Part shown: positions 1-8,483 of the stretch, one piece after another
Layout of the letters: each line of letters begins with the position of its first letter
Position numbering within the stretch: position 1 is the stretch's first letter
NCBI RefSeq assembly: GCF_022678625.1
Contig: NZ_JALBYQ010000003.1
Span: 372,001 to 436,000, forward strand
Direction: 5' to 3'
DNA: 64,000 nucleotides
Source of the DNA: Aliiroseovarius subalbicans
GTDB lineage: Bacteria; Pseudomonadota; Alphaproteobacteria; Rhodobacterales; Rhodobacteraceae
Notes under the pieces: model-generated
The model's input: only the letters and a program-made list of their open reading frames with translations
Databases searched by the model: none
Told to the model about the DNA's origin: nothing
Program-made: the position numbers and the translations under genes

Positions 1-697
1 CGGACTGATGCAACTGCCGGGGATCGGTCCCTATACCAGCGCGGCGATTGCTTCGATCGCGTTTGATGCACCCGAGACGGTCGTCGATGGCAATGTTGAG
101 CGGGTAATGGCGCGGATGTTTCGCATCGAAACGCCGCTCCCCGCGGCCAAACCCGAAATGAAGGCAAGGGCGGAAAGCCTGACGCCTGATCTCAGACCCG
201 GAGATTATGCTCAGGCGGTGATGGATCTGGGGGCCACGATTTGCACGCCGAAAAGCCCCGCATGCGGCTTTTGCCCGTGGAATAGAGACTGTCAGGCCCG
301 TGCCGCCGGGGTACAGTCGACGCTTCCGGCGCGCGTACCCAAAGCGCCGAAACCCGTGCGTTATGGCATCGCCTTCCTCGCACGTCGTGCCGACGGCGCA
401 TGGCTGCTCGAACGGCGGCCAGATTCTGGACTGTTGGGCGGCATGCTGGGGTGGCCCGGCGCGGCTTGGGGCGATGTGGCGACCGAATCACCGCCGATGT
501 CCGCAGACTGGCAGGATCCCGGCGTTGAAGTGCGTCACACTTTCACCCATTTCCACCTGCGACTTGGTCTGCGCATCGCCCAAGTGCCGGCAGACGCTGT
601 GCCGGAGGCTGGCCTTTTTCAAACGATACGACCCTCGGACCTGCCGACGGTCATGCGCAAGGCCTATGATCTGGCCCGCAGCACGTTGCCCGATTGA
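1..697 (+). CDS. mutY: A/G-specific adenine glycosylase MutY, C-terminal part (5' end outside window)
   Basis: This is the C-terminal ~230 residues of the base-excision-repair glycosylase that removes adenine mispaired with 8-oxoguanine. The frame is open at the left edge, so the N-terminus lies outside the window. It begins in the helix-hairpin-helix (LPGIGPYTSAAI) and continues with VVDGNVERV, which holds the catalytic Asp. The four-Cys Fe-S loop follows (C-x6-C-x2-C-x5-C in CTPKSPACGFCPWNRDC). The last ~120 residues are the NUDIX-like 8-oxoG-reading domain (YGIAFLARR, WPGAAWG). The alkB-like gene starts about 50 nt downstream on the same strand. Confidence 0.95.
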   Translation, partial: GLMQLPGIGPYTSAAIASIAFDAPETVVDGNVERVMARMFRIETPLPAAKPEMKARAESLTPDLRPGDYAQAVMDLGATICTPKSPACGFCPWNRDCQARAAGVQSTLPARVPKAPKPVRYGIAFLARRADGAWLLERRPDSGLLGGMLGWPGAAWGDVATESPPMSADWQDPGVEVRHTFTHFHLRLGLRIAQVPADAVPEAGLFQTIRPSDLPTVMRKAYDLARSTLPD

Positions 698-750
698 GGC
701 AGCTTCGTGATCAGCGTATAAGGCGCGCGGGGAATGAAAGGATTTCGCTC

Positions 751-1890
751 ATGGTCCCGGCATCCACAATCGCCAAGTTCAGCCACGCGGCGCCGTTCGC
801 GTTGTCCTTTCTGATGGTTGCGTTGGTTGCGACCTCTGCTGCCTTCGGGGGTTGGGCACTGCTTTTACCACCCTTGGGCACCTGGTGGCTGTATGCCGTT
901 CTTGACGCGGCACTGGGGCGAAACAGGCAAAATGCAGACCCGAATACGCCGGAACAGCAGTTGTTCTGGTATCGCCTGATCACGATGGTCTGGTTCCCGG
1001 TGCAAGTCGTGATGATCTATGGCGCGATCTGGTACGTGACCGACGCCGAGCATCTGAACGGCTGGGAAAAGCTGGGCGTTTTCTTTGGTGTCGGCGTGTT
1101 ATCCGGCACCGTCGGCATCGTCTTTTCGCATGAGTTGATGCACCAGACGAACCGAGCTGAACGCTGGCTGGCGGATCTGTTGCTGGCAACCGTTCTCTAT
1201 TCGCATTTCCGCACTGAGCACCTGTTGGTGCACCACCCGTTCGTAGGCACACCGCGTGACGGGGTAACCGCGCGGTATAACGAAGGGTTTCACCGCTATT
1301 TCTTTCGGGTTTTGGTTCACGGACCGATCTCGGCCTGGCAGGCCGAAGCCGCCCGCCTTGCGCGGCGCGATCTCAGTGCGTTCGACGCCGCCAATCCGTT
1401 TTGGCGCTATGGCGCGCTTCAGGTTGCAGCGCTTTTGCTGGCGCTTTTGATTGGCGGTTGGGTCGGATTGGGCCTGTTCCTGTTCCAGGCGCTTGTCGCG
1501 ATCTGGCAGTTGGAGCTGACGAATTACGTCGAGCATTACGGCCTGACCCGCAAACACCTGGGGGATGGAAAGTACGAACACGTGCGACCGCATCACAGTT
1601 GGAACTCGGACCAAATGGCGTCGAACTGGCTGTTGATCAACCTGCAACGCCATTCCGATCACCATTACAAACCGGCGCGCCGGTTCCCCCTGCTGCAAAC
1701 CTATCCCGACAGCGAAGCACCGCAGCTGCCGCATGGCTATCCGGTGATGACGATCGCGGCGATGATCCCGCCGGTCTGGCGCCGCGTGATGAACAAGCGC
1801 GTGCGTAAATGGCGGGGGATGTATTATCCCGAAATCACCGATTGGACGCCTTATAAAACTGGGAAGCTTCCGATGCCCAAGGGTCGTTAG
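751..1890 (+). CDS. alkB: alkane 1-monooxygenase AlkB family, integral-membrane di-iron hydroxylase
   Basis: A 379-residue membrane protein of the AlkB/fatty-acid-desaturase superfamily, which hydroxylates terminal C-H bonds of alkanes using a histidine-bound di-iron centre. All signature His boxes are present: HELMH (~127-131), EHLLVHH (~156-162), the AlkB-specific NYVEHYG (~278-284) and LQRHSDHH (~318-325). Hydrophobic segments near residues 15-50, 75-95, 105-125 and 240-270 match the usual multi-pass fold. The ATG at 751 is preferred because GAAAGGA lies 8 nt upstream. A TTG overlapping the mutY stop is the alternative start. No rubredoxin or rubredoxin reductase gene is next to it, so electron partners must be encoded elsewhere. 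It ends tail-to-tail with the GST gene, overlapping by 4 nt. Confidence 0.92.
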   Translation: MVPASTIAKFSHAAPFALSFLMVALVATSAAFGGWALLLPPLGTWWLYAVLDAALGRNRQNADPNTPEQQLFWYRLITMVWFPVQVVMIYGAIWYVTDAEHLNGWEKLGVFFGVGVLSGTVGIVFSHELMHQTNRAERWLADLLLATVLYSHFRTEHLLVHHPFVGTPRDGVTARYNEGFHRYFFRVLVHGPISAWQAEAARLARRDLSAFDAANPFWRYGALQVAALLLALLIGGWVGLGLFLFQALVAIWQLELTNYVEHYGLTRKHLGDGKYEHVRPHHSWNSDQMASNWLLINLQRHSDHHYKPARRFPLLQTYPDSEAPQLPHGYPVMTIAAMIPPVWRRVMNKRVRKWRGMYYPEITDWTPYKTGKLPMPKGR

Positions 1891-2504
1891 GGAAACGAAA
1901 CCGGCGCGTCGCCCGGCACCCAGGCGGCGCGTTTTTGCATCACATCAGCCAGGCGGTGACTGGCCAAAAAGGTCTCTAACCAGGCCGAAACATGCGGTGT
2001 TGCCTCGCGGTCGAACCGGGGTTTGTCGATCATCGCGAACTGCCGCACGAAGGGCAGAATGGCAAGATCCGCCAGACGTGGCGCATCGCCGAACAACCAG
2101 CCGCCCTCAAGCCGGTCGTCCAGCGCGCCCAGCATACCCATCGCCTGAGCGCGGGTCAGTTCAGGGTCACTTTCCGGGTGGCGCACGGCGTATTTCGTAA
2201 GATCCAGCGCCCGTTTGAACGGGCCGTCGAATTGTGCGACCAGTTTGGTGTGATCTGCGTCCAACAATCCCTCGGGGTCGCTTTGCCCCAACGCCCACAG
2301 CATGACGTCCAGGCTTTCATCCAACACGGTCGCACCGTCCACCAGACATGGAACAGTCGCCGAGGGCGAAGCCGCAAGGAACGCCGCGGGTTTGTCGCGC
2401 AGCACAACCTCGCGCAGCTCGACCCGCACACCGGAACTGGCCAGGGCCAGGCGGGCGCGAATGGCATATGGGCAGCGGCGAAAGGAATACAGGATTGGGG
2501 TCAT
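1887..2504 (-). CDS. glutathione S-transferase family protein
   Basis: A 205-residue soluble protein with a thioredoxin-fold N-terminal domain (MTPILYSFRRCPYAIRARLA) and an all-helical C-terminal domain. The N-terminal 'SFRRCPYAIR' segment and the later ATVPCLVDG / LDESLDVMLWA segments match GSTs that carry a Cys in the active-site loop (Omega/Beta-like). The substrate cannot be read from sequence. The frame stays open upstream, but that extension would lie inside the ccrM terminator, so the Met at 2504 is preferred. An AAAGG sits immediately upstream of it with unusually short spacing. It converges on alkB. Confidence 0.8.
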   Translation of the reverse strand: MTPILYSFRRCPYAIRARLALASSGVRVELREVVLRDKPAAFLAASPSATVPCLVDGATVLDESLDVMLWALGQSDPEGLLDADHTKLVAQFDGPFKRALDLTKYAVRHPESDPELTRAQAMGMLGALDDRLEGGWLFGDAPRLADLAILPFVRQFAMIDKPRFDREATPHVSAWLETFLASHRLADVMQKRAAWVPGDAPVSFP

Positions 2505-2519
2505 CCTTTGGTTACACAC

Positions 2520-2549
2520 CAAAAAAAACCCCGCCACAATGGGCGGGGT
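2520..2549 (-). terminator. rho-independent terminator of ccrM
   Basis: On the minus strand a GC-rich stem (CCCCGCC / GGCGGGG, loop ~6 nt) is followed directly by eight T residues. It lies about 70 nt beyond the ccrM stop codon, in the orientation expected for ending ccrM transcription. Confidence 0.85.
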
Positions 2550-2617
2550 CAGTCAAAGTGCCGTGGATTTGCCACAGGCACAGGCGGTACCTCGTGTGCG
2601 GGGTCGCCCCCGCGAAT

Positions 2618-3811
<1,194 letters not shown>

Positions 3812-3824
3812 AGTGACTTAGAAA

Positions 3825-4448
3825 TTATTCTTGATACAAGATATTGTGGACGGGTTTGAACGAACGTCTATGGTGTGGGGTCACCCCAAGATTTCGGAGC
3901 GCAGAAAGATGCTCTTTTGTCCCATATCCGGCATTTCGCTCCCAACCATAGCCCGGGTGCTGTTGCGCCAAATCCACCATCATCCGATCACGACATATTT
4001 TCGCCACAATTGAGGCCGCCGAAATCGACACCGACCGCGCATCACCTTTCACGATCGTTTCGTTCGAAATCGTCAGCCCGCGCGGCACCTGGTTGCCGTC
4101 GATCAAAAGGTGGTCGGGCGGAGTCTTTAGCCCGGCGACCGCACGTTCCATAGCCAGATGGCTCGCACGCAAAATGTTGATGTCGTCGATCTCTTCAACG
4201 CTTGCATGTGCAATCGAGACATCGGCGGTTTCATGGATCACGTCCCAAAGGGCCTCACGTCGTTTCGCGGTCAGCGCTTTGGAATCGTTCAGGCCCGGCG
4301 GGATGCGCGCAGGGTCCAGAATCACGGCGGCCGCAGTGACGGGGCCGCACAGCGGGCCGCGCCCGACCTCGTCCACACCGGCAATGCACAACAGGCCGCG
4401 ATCCATTGCGGCTTGTTCGAAACTGAAATCGGGGGTCTGTTTTTTCAT
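3825..4448 (-). CDS. rnhB: ribonuclease HII
   Basis: A 207-residue type-2 RNase H that cleaves RNA in RNA-DNA hybrids and removes single ribonucleotides from DNA. The diagnostic [17 protein letters not shown] motif (residues 26-42) supplies the first two acidic metal ligands, and [12 protein letters not shown] and [17 protein letters not shown] carry further conserved residues. The length is normal for bacterial RnhB. It sits upstream of ccrM in the same orientation, and the pair may be co-transcribed, although the gap also has the makings of a separate ccrM promoter. Confidence 0.95.
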   Translation of the reverse strand: MKKQTPDFSFEQAAMDRGLLCIAGVDEVGRGPLCGPVTAAAVILDPARIPPGLNDSKALTAKRREALWDVIHETADVSIAHASVEEIDDINILRASHLAMERAVAGLKTPPDHLLIDGNQVPRGLTISNETIVKGDARSVSISAASIVAKICRDRMMVDLAQQHPGYGWERNAGYGTKEHLSALRNLGVTPHHRRSFKPVHNILYQE

Positions 4449-4483
4449 GCCCCGTGGTCGCCCATCCGGAATGCGAGGACAAG

Positions 4484-4509
4484 AAAAAAGGGAGGGCCAA
4501 AGCCCTCCC
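4484..4509 (-). terminator. rho-independent terminator after the small basic exported protein gene
   Basis: On the minus strand GGGAGGGC, a 4-nt loop and GCCCTCCC form a perfect 8-bp stem followed by TTTTTT. It lies 54 nt past the stop codon of the gene at 4563-5015. Confidence 0.85.
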
Positions 4510-4562
4510 AGTTCTGGACGCAGCTGGATGCTGGGGACGCTCTGCGTCCTGTCGTGGCCGCC

Positions 4563-5015
4563 TTAGCGACGACCAGCGATAAAGTAGCCTTCGCGGCGCA
4601 GGCATGCGGGGGTGTAAACATCGCGGCGAACACGATCGCCGGCCCGGTTGCGAGTCTTGATCCGAATTTCACAGCGCTCGGGCAAACGATTGGCAAAGCG
4701 GAAGTTGCGCTCCAGGCAGCGCGACCCGAAGTAGCGTTTCGTGCCGCGGCGGGTTTCGAACCGCTTGAGGCATTGCTCCGGAAGCGCGCGGGTGCGGCGC
4801 GGGGCAATTCGTTCGCGGGAACTGCGGCGTTCGTACACGACATCGTTGTTGCTGTTGCTGACTGCTGTACCGACAATGATGAGGCCCAGAAGCGCCGCGA
4901 TCGCGGCCGCATTGTCATTGTTGTCGGCCCGCGCAGGCGCGGCTGCCATCGGGGTCAGGGCAATGCTGGCGGCCAGGGTCAGGGCAATCAGCGGGCGGAT
5001 CATCAGGGGTTTCAT
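4563..5015 (-). CDS. small basic exported/membrane protein of unknown function
   Basis: A 150-residue protein I do not recognise. It has a signal peptide ending near APARA (residue ~30), followed by an Ala/Leu/Ile-rich hydrophobic stretch (AAAIAALLGLIIVGTAV). The remainder is very Arg-rich (RRSSRERIAPRRTR and beyond) and carries four Cys spaced through the last 75 residues, consistent with two disulfides in the periplasm. The start at 5015 has a good AGGAGA ribosome site. It is divergently arranged from the small exported protein at 5190, so the ~170-nt gap may hold promoters for both. It could be a cell-envelope protein binding acidic polymers, but nothing proves that. Confidence 0.65.
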   Translation of the reverse strand: MKPLMIRPLIALTLAASIALTPMAAAPARADNNDNAAAIAALLGLIIVGTAVSNSNNDVVYERRSSRERIAPRRTRALPEQCLKRFETRRGTKRYFGSRCLERNFRFANRLPERCEIRIKTRNRAGDRVRRDVYTPACLRREGYFIAGRR

Positions 5016-5189
5016 CTTTCATCTCCTGTTGGGGGCATGTGTTCAGGCATGGCGACATGCGGTGGTGATGAAACAACGATGGGGTTTGCAGGCTGTGACG
5101 CTCAATATCAGCGCAGTGTTATGGCATATCAGGGGGTCTGGGGGCCTTTTGATATTGAATAACCCGGCCCCGCCGCACATTCTTGGACC

Positions 5190-5480
5190 ATGATGAAACA
5201 CATCCTTCTTTCCCTTGGCCTTGTCGCCGCCCTGGCTGTGCCCGCACAGGCGGAATGCTATGCAGACTACAAAGCCAAGCGCGACAACCCGCTGAAGCTG
5301 CACTATGGTGTGATCGAATTACCCGACACGGCCTGTGGGTCGCGTCAGGCTGCTGCGTCGCAGATTGCGCAACGCATCGGTCGCGACGGCTGGACGCTGC
5401 TGAACGTGCTGGGCCTGTTTGACTCAAATGGATTGGATCAAAGGAAAGAAAGTGCCGGAGCCTACTTCCTTCGCTACTGA
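5190..5480 (+). CDS. small exported protein of unknown function, two Cys
   Basis: A 96-residue protein with a clear signal peptide (MMKHILLSLGLVAALAVPAQA, cleavage before ECYAD). The mature part (~75 residues) has Cys near its start and another in LPDTACGSR, likely forming one disulfide, then a conserved-looking GWTLLNVLGLFD segment. ATG codons at 5190 and 5193 are both possible and neither has a strong ribosome site. Its 3' end overlaps the start region of the winged-helix membrane protein gene in another frame, so the two are probably translated together. It may be a periplasmic partner of that protein, which is inference from overlap only. Confidence 0.65.
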   Translation: MMKHILLSLGLVAALAVPAQAECYADYKAKRDNPLKLHYGVIELPDTACGSRQAAASQIAQRIGRDGWTLLNVLGLFDSNGLDQRKESAGAYFLRY

Positions 5481-6156
5481 TGCGCGCCGGTCCGGGGGAC
5501 GGGTCGTGGCCTTCGGGATCGGGGCAATTGTCTTGATCCTTCTTGTGGCCGCCGTTCTTCTGTTCATGAACCTGCCGGATGCGAACGCATTCAATGCGCG
5601 GGTCGAACAGATATTCGTGGAAAACGATGATCTGACGTCGGGGGCTGAAATCAAGCTTCTGGAGATCCTGGCGCAAAGCGGCACGTCCTTTGCCGACACG
5701 CTGACCAGCTATCGCATGGTGATCTTCGTACTTTTGCTATTTTCCACCGCGCTTCTGATCGCCGCCCTGGTGTTTCTGGTGACCATCATCGCGCTGAACC
5801 GCCGGATGGGCGAGGTCGAGCGCGCGGGCATCCAGGTGAATTCCCTGCTGATCAGCCGGGAAGAGCGCGCCGTCTATCTCAACAACATGGAATTCAACCT
5901 GACCGAAGCCGCGATCGAAACCCTTTCGGTTCTGGCCGAGGCGCGGATGGACGAAGACGTGCTGACGGGCGCCGAGATCGAAGCGGTTATTTCGGGCCGC
6001 GATCCATCCGATTGCGAAGAGGCCGCCGGTGCGACACGTATCAAGCGGCTGCGCGATGCGCTGGGCAATCAGATGATGTCCGAACTTTTGGTTAAGACCA
6101 TCGCGCGACGTGGTTACATGCTGTCGATCGACAAAGACGTGATCCGTATGATCTGA
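5452..6156 (+). CDS. two-TM inner-membrane protein with C-terminal OmpR-type winged-helix DNA-binding domain
   Basis: About 234 residues from a GTG start at 5452, which has AAAGGA 6 nt upstream; ATG 5428 and TTG 5419 are alternatives. Layout: short cytoplasmic N-tail, TM1 (~18-39, VVAFGIGAIVLILLVAAVLL), ~49-residue periplasmic loop, TM2 (~89-115), short basic linker, then a ~95-residue cytoplasmic domain. That domain reads as an OmpR/PhoB/ToxR winged helix: LTEAAIETLSVLAEA for the first helix, ATRIKRLRDALG for the recognition helix and KTIARRGYMLSID for the wing. ToxR and CadC have the DNA-binding domain at the N-terminus; here it is at the C-terminus after two TMs. It overlaps the upstream exported-protein gene. 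Function as a membrane-bound transcription regulator is inferred. Confidence 0.75.
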   Translation: MPEPTSFATDARRSGGRVVAFGIGAIVLILLVAAVLLFMNLPDANAFNARVEQIFVENDDLTSGAEIKLLEILAQSGTSFADTLTSYRMVIFVLLLFSTALLIAALVFLVTIIALNRRMGEVERAGIQVNSLLISREERAVYLNNMEFNLTEAAIETLSVLAEARMDEDVLTGAEIEAVISGRDPSDCEEAAGATRIKRLRDALGNQMMSELLVKTIARRGYMLSIDKDVIRMI

Positions 6157-6331
6157 GGGTACTCAAAGCGCCCGGAAACAGCCAAACCACCCGGCGCCAG
6201 GAATGTAAAAAGTCGCACACCTTCGCCGGGGCAAGGCGGCGATCGAAACGAACTTTCACCAGCCAAGTCACCTGGAAAGCATCATGAGAGAAGGGCGTCG
6301 AGCCTATCCATTTGCATCGCCAGTTGCTTTC

Positions 6332-6912
6332 TTAAAGTTCATCACGCCAGGGCGGATTTGCACCAGCACGGCCGACATTGATTGCAGCGGCTCTCGCACC
6401 GAATCCAATCGCTTCTGAGACATCGTGTTCCGACACCGTCTCAATAGCAGTTTTGGTAAGCAGGCCTGCTTCAGACAGGCTTGCCAATACACCGGCATTG
6501 AACGTGTCACCTGCACCGACGGTGTCGACGACATCGACCTTCTGACTGGCGACAAGGACTGATCGTCCATCCGGCAACCATGCCTGGGCACCGGATTTGC
6601 CGCGCGCCAGGATCACGATCGAGGGTCCGAGCTTTTGCAGTTGTGCGGCCTTCGTCTCAAGCGGCTCCGTCGTTTTTTAGGATCCAGTTCAGGTCCTCGT
6701 CCGAGACTTTCACAATATCCGCCAACTTGATAATCCGCCCTGCGGAGTTTTCGTCAAAGAACGAATATGACGCATGTCCATCGGACAGTTTGACAAACGC
6801 CAAGGTCGTTGGGCGATCCGCCGAATGACATATCGGGTGTCGACATTGCTTTCCCTCAAATCGGCCATAAGCTGATGGTCGAACACATCGGTCGAAGTGC
6901 CGCTCTACAAGC
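6332..6912 (-). pseudogene. fructokinase (PfkB family) remnant, frameshifted and internally deleted
   Basis: Pieces of one sugar kinase lie in at least three frames. An N-terminal-half piece reads TDVFDHQLMADLRESNVDTR (around 6840-6900). A 1-nt shift then leads into SADRPTTLAFVKLSDGHASY and FFDENSAGR (about 6720-6820). The next residues, ADIVKVSDEDLNWIL, normally lie ~65 residues further on, so an internal segment is lost. A second frame break near 6660 leads to the C-terminal ~94 residues, with the PfkB signature DTVGAGDTFNAGVLASL. The first ~55 residues, including the start region, are absent. It was presumably part of a polyol/fructose pathway and cannot make an active kinase. Confidence 0.8.
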
Positions 6913-7025
6913 CACTTCGCAAAGCTGTCTGCGGACCCAGGTTCGTCCGCGAGATCCCCGTAGATTTGGTGCATCTCAAGCCACGCATGCGCTACCAGCC
7001 AACTCATTGGAAGGTCCCAAAAAGG
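6908..7025 (-). pseudogene. possible C-terminal scrap of a polyol (mannitol-type) dehydrogenase
   Basis: In frame with part of the kinase remnant, the translation WLEMHQIYGDLADEPGSADS followed by FAKWL resembles the end of long-chain mannitol 2-dehydrogenases (pattern W..M..IYGDLA...F). In Rhodobacter polyol operons a mannitol dehydrogenase and a fructokinase lie close together, so this would be the other side of the deletion that truncated the kinase. The match is short and from memory, so this is tentative. Confidence 0.3.
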
Positions 7026-7151
7026 GACTGACGCGAGAGTTTTGTACGAGTCTTCGCCCTTTTCAGGCGAGTTCGGTACAAAAACTCGTGGGACTTTCCG
7101 CAAGCTTCTGCACAATGTTCAGAAAAACAAGCCATATTTTTCAGGTGTTTT

Positions 7152-7228
7152 TGGCGACCCCGGCAGGATTCGAACCTGCAACCTGCCCCTTAGGAGGGGG
7201 CTGCTCTATCCAGTTGAGCCACGGGGCC
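7152..7228 (-). tRNA. tRNA-Arg (anticodon CCU)
   Basis: The minus strand folds into a full cloverleaf. The acceptor stem GGCCCCG pairs with CGGGGTC (one G-U). The D arm is GCTC/GAGC. The anticodon stem GCCCC/GGGGC carries the loop CTCCTAA, so the anticodon is CCT and it reads AGG. The T arm is GCAGG-TTCGAAT-CCTGC, and the 3' CCA is encoded. The 3' end faces the decayed sugar-gene region, the side where integrating elements usually enter. Confidence 0.95.
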
Positions 7229-7263
7229 ATTCGGTTCGGGATAATCGCGCGGGGCGGGCTTGT

Positions 7264-8298
7264 CTAGCGTCGCTTCAGCGTGTCGCCGATCTCGATCTTC
7301 GGGCTCAGTTCGATCCGTTCGCCCCCGCCTTCCCCGCTTTCGGTGCGTTCGGCGATGATCTTCGCGGCAGCACGGCCAACTTCGGATCGGCAGGCGTCCA
7401 TTGTTGCAAGTTTCCGCGGCAGACCGTCCAGCAATTCAACCCCGTTGAATCCGGCCAAGCCGACCTGACCCGGCACGTCGATGCCCTGATCAAGGCAATA
7501 GAGCAGCCCACCCGCACCAATCATGTCGTTGGAATAGTAGAGGAAATCAATGTCCGGGGTGCGCGTCAGCATCGCCTCGGTCATCTCGCGCCCCTTGGCC
7601 AGGGCCGATCCGCCTTCATAGAATTCCTGGTCAGCGATTTCGACGCCCTCTTTGGCTAGGGCTTCGGTAAAGCCCTCGAACCGTTTGCGCGCGCGGTGGT
7701 CCAGCGGCATTTTCGTGCCCAGGAAACCGATCCGGCGATGCCCAGCCTTCAGGATCGCTTGCGCCATCATACGTCCGGCCCGACGGTGGGAAATACCGAC
7801 TGCGGCGTCAATCGCTTGACCGTCGGTGTCCATGATTTCGACCACCGGAATTCCTGCGGCTTTCAGCATTGCCTTTGAGGCGTCCGAGTGTTCCAGCCCG
7901 GCGATGATCACGCCCGAGGGGCGCCAGGACAGCATTTCGTAAAGCACTTTCTCTTCGCGCTCGGGCTTGTAGTTCGTCACGCCGACGACCGGTTGCAACG
8001 GAGTTTCGTCCAGCACTTCGCTGATTCCCGTCATGACTTCGGGAAACACCATGTTGGACAGGGACGGAATGATGACCGCGACCAGGTTCACCCGTTGCGA
8101 CGCCAGTGCGCCCGCGATCTTGTTGGGCACATAGCCAAGCCGTTTCGCAGCCTCCAGCACCTTTTCGCGGGTCGCTTCCGACACGTCGCCCCGGTTGCGC
8201 AGCACCCTGCTGACAGTCATTTCACTGACGCCCGAGGCTTCGGAAACGTCACGCAATGTCAGCGGGCGGCGGGTCGGGGCAATCTTCTGGTCAGTCAC
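7264..8298 (-). CDS. LacI-family transcriptional repressor, GntR-like
   Basis: A 344-residue LacI-family regulator. The N-terminal helix-turn-helix reads LTLRDVSEASGVSEMTVSRVLRN (about 13-35), followed by the hinge helix (YVPNKIAGALASQR). A periplasmic-binding-protein-like effector domain occupies residues ~70-340. The hinge sequence and the ATGTTA..TAACAT operator found just upstream resemble the gluconate repressor GntR. Two operator-like palindromes at 8330 and 8375 lie in its own leader and there is no divergent gene beside them, so autoregulation is likely. The natural effector (a sugar acid or polyol derivative) is inference. The neighbouring decayed fructokinase hints at a former sugar locus. 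Confidence 0.9.
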   Translation of the reverse strand: MTDQKIAPTRRPLTLRDVSEASGVSEMTVSRVLRNRGDVSEATREKVLEAAKRLGYVPNKIAGALASQRVNLVAVIIPSLSNMVFPEVMTGISEVLDETPLQPVVGVTNYKPEREEKVLYEMLSWRPSGVIIAGLEHSDASKAMLKAAGIPVVEIMDTDGQAIDAAVGISHRRAGRMMAQAILKAGHRRIGFLGTKMPLDHRARKRFEGFTEALAKEGVEIADQEFYEGGSALAKGREMTEAMLTRTPDIDFLYYSNDMIGAGGLLYCLDQGIDVPGQVGLAGFNGVELLDGLPRKLATMDACRSEVGRAAAKIIAERTESGEGGGERIELSPKIEIGDTLKRR

Positions 8299-8329
8299 GC
8301 GGGCTACCTTATGTGTTCTTCAGCTTCCT

Positions 8330-8344
8330 TGTTAGCGTTAAAAC
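8330..8344. promoter_or_regulatory. imperfect LacI/GntR-type operator, proximal
   Basis: TGTTAGCGTTAAAA lies ~30 nt upstream of the lacI-type gene. Its left half matches TGTTAGC, and the right half is a two-mismatch version of GCTAACA. It pairs with the better palindrome at 8375-8390, centre spacing ~45 nt. Confidence 0.45.
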
Positions 8345-8374
8345 GGGGGCTTGTCCAAGGGGGAAGCGTGTCGT

Positions 8375-8390
8375 ATGTTATCGCTAACAT
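8375..8390. promoter_or_regulatory. GntR-type operator palindrome
   Basis: ATGTTATCGCTAACAT is a 16-bp inverted repeat with a single mismatched central pair. It is close to known gluconate-repressor operators and typical of LacI-family sites. It lies ~80 nt upstream of the repressor gene start. Confidence 0.65.
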
Positions 8391-8445
8391 GTTTTTGCGT
8401 CAGTCGTTGAAACGCATTCATCCGGGACCTTCGGGTTTTGGTGAG

Positions 8446-8479
8446 AAGGGGGCAGGTGGGCCAAAACCAGCCCCCTTTT
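8446..8479 (-). terminator. stem-loop after the cysQ-like gene
   Basis: AAGGGGGC and GCCCCCTT form an 8-bp stem around a ~16-nt loop, directly downstream of the gene ending at 8484. The T-tract on the minus strand is poor (CTTCTC), so termination strength is uncertain. Confidence 0.45.
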
Positions 8480-8483
8480 CCGT

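Noticed and set aside
7152-7228. Direct repeat of the tRNA 3' end as an att site within the window
   Set aside because: I looked for a second copy of the T-arm/acceptor 3' sequence in the decayed region and neighbouring genes and saw none.
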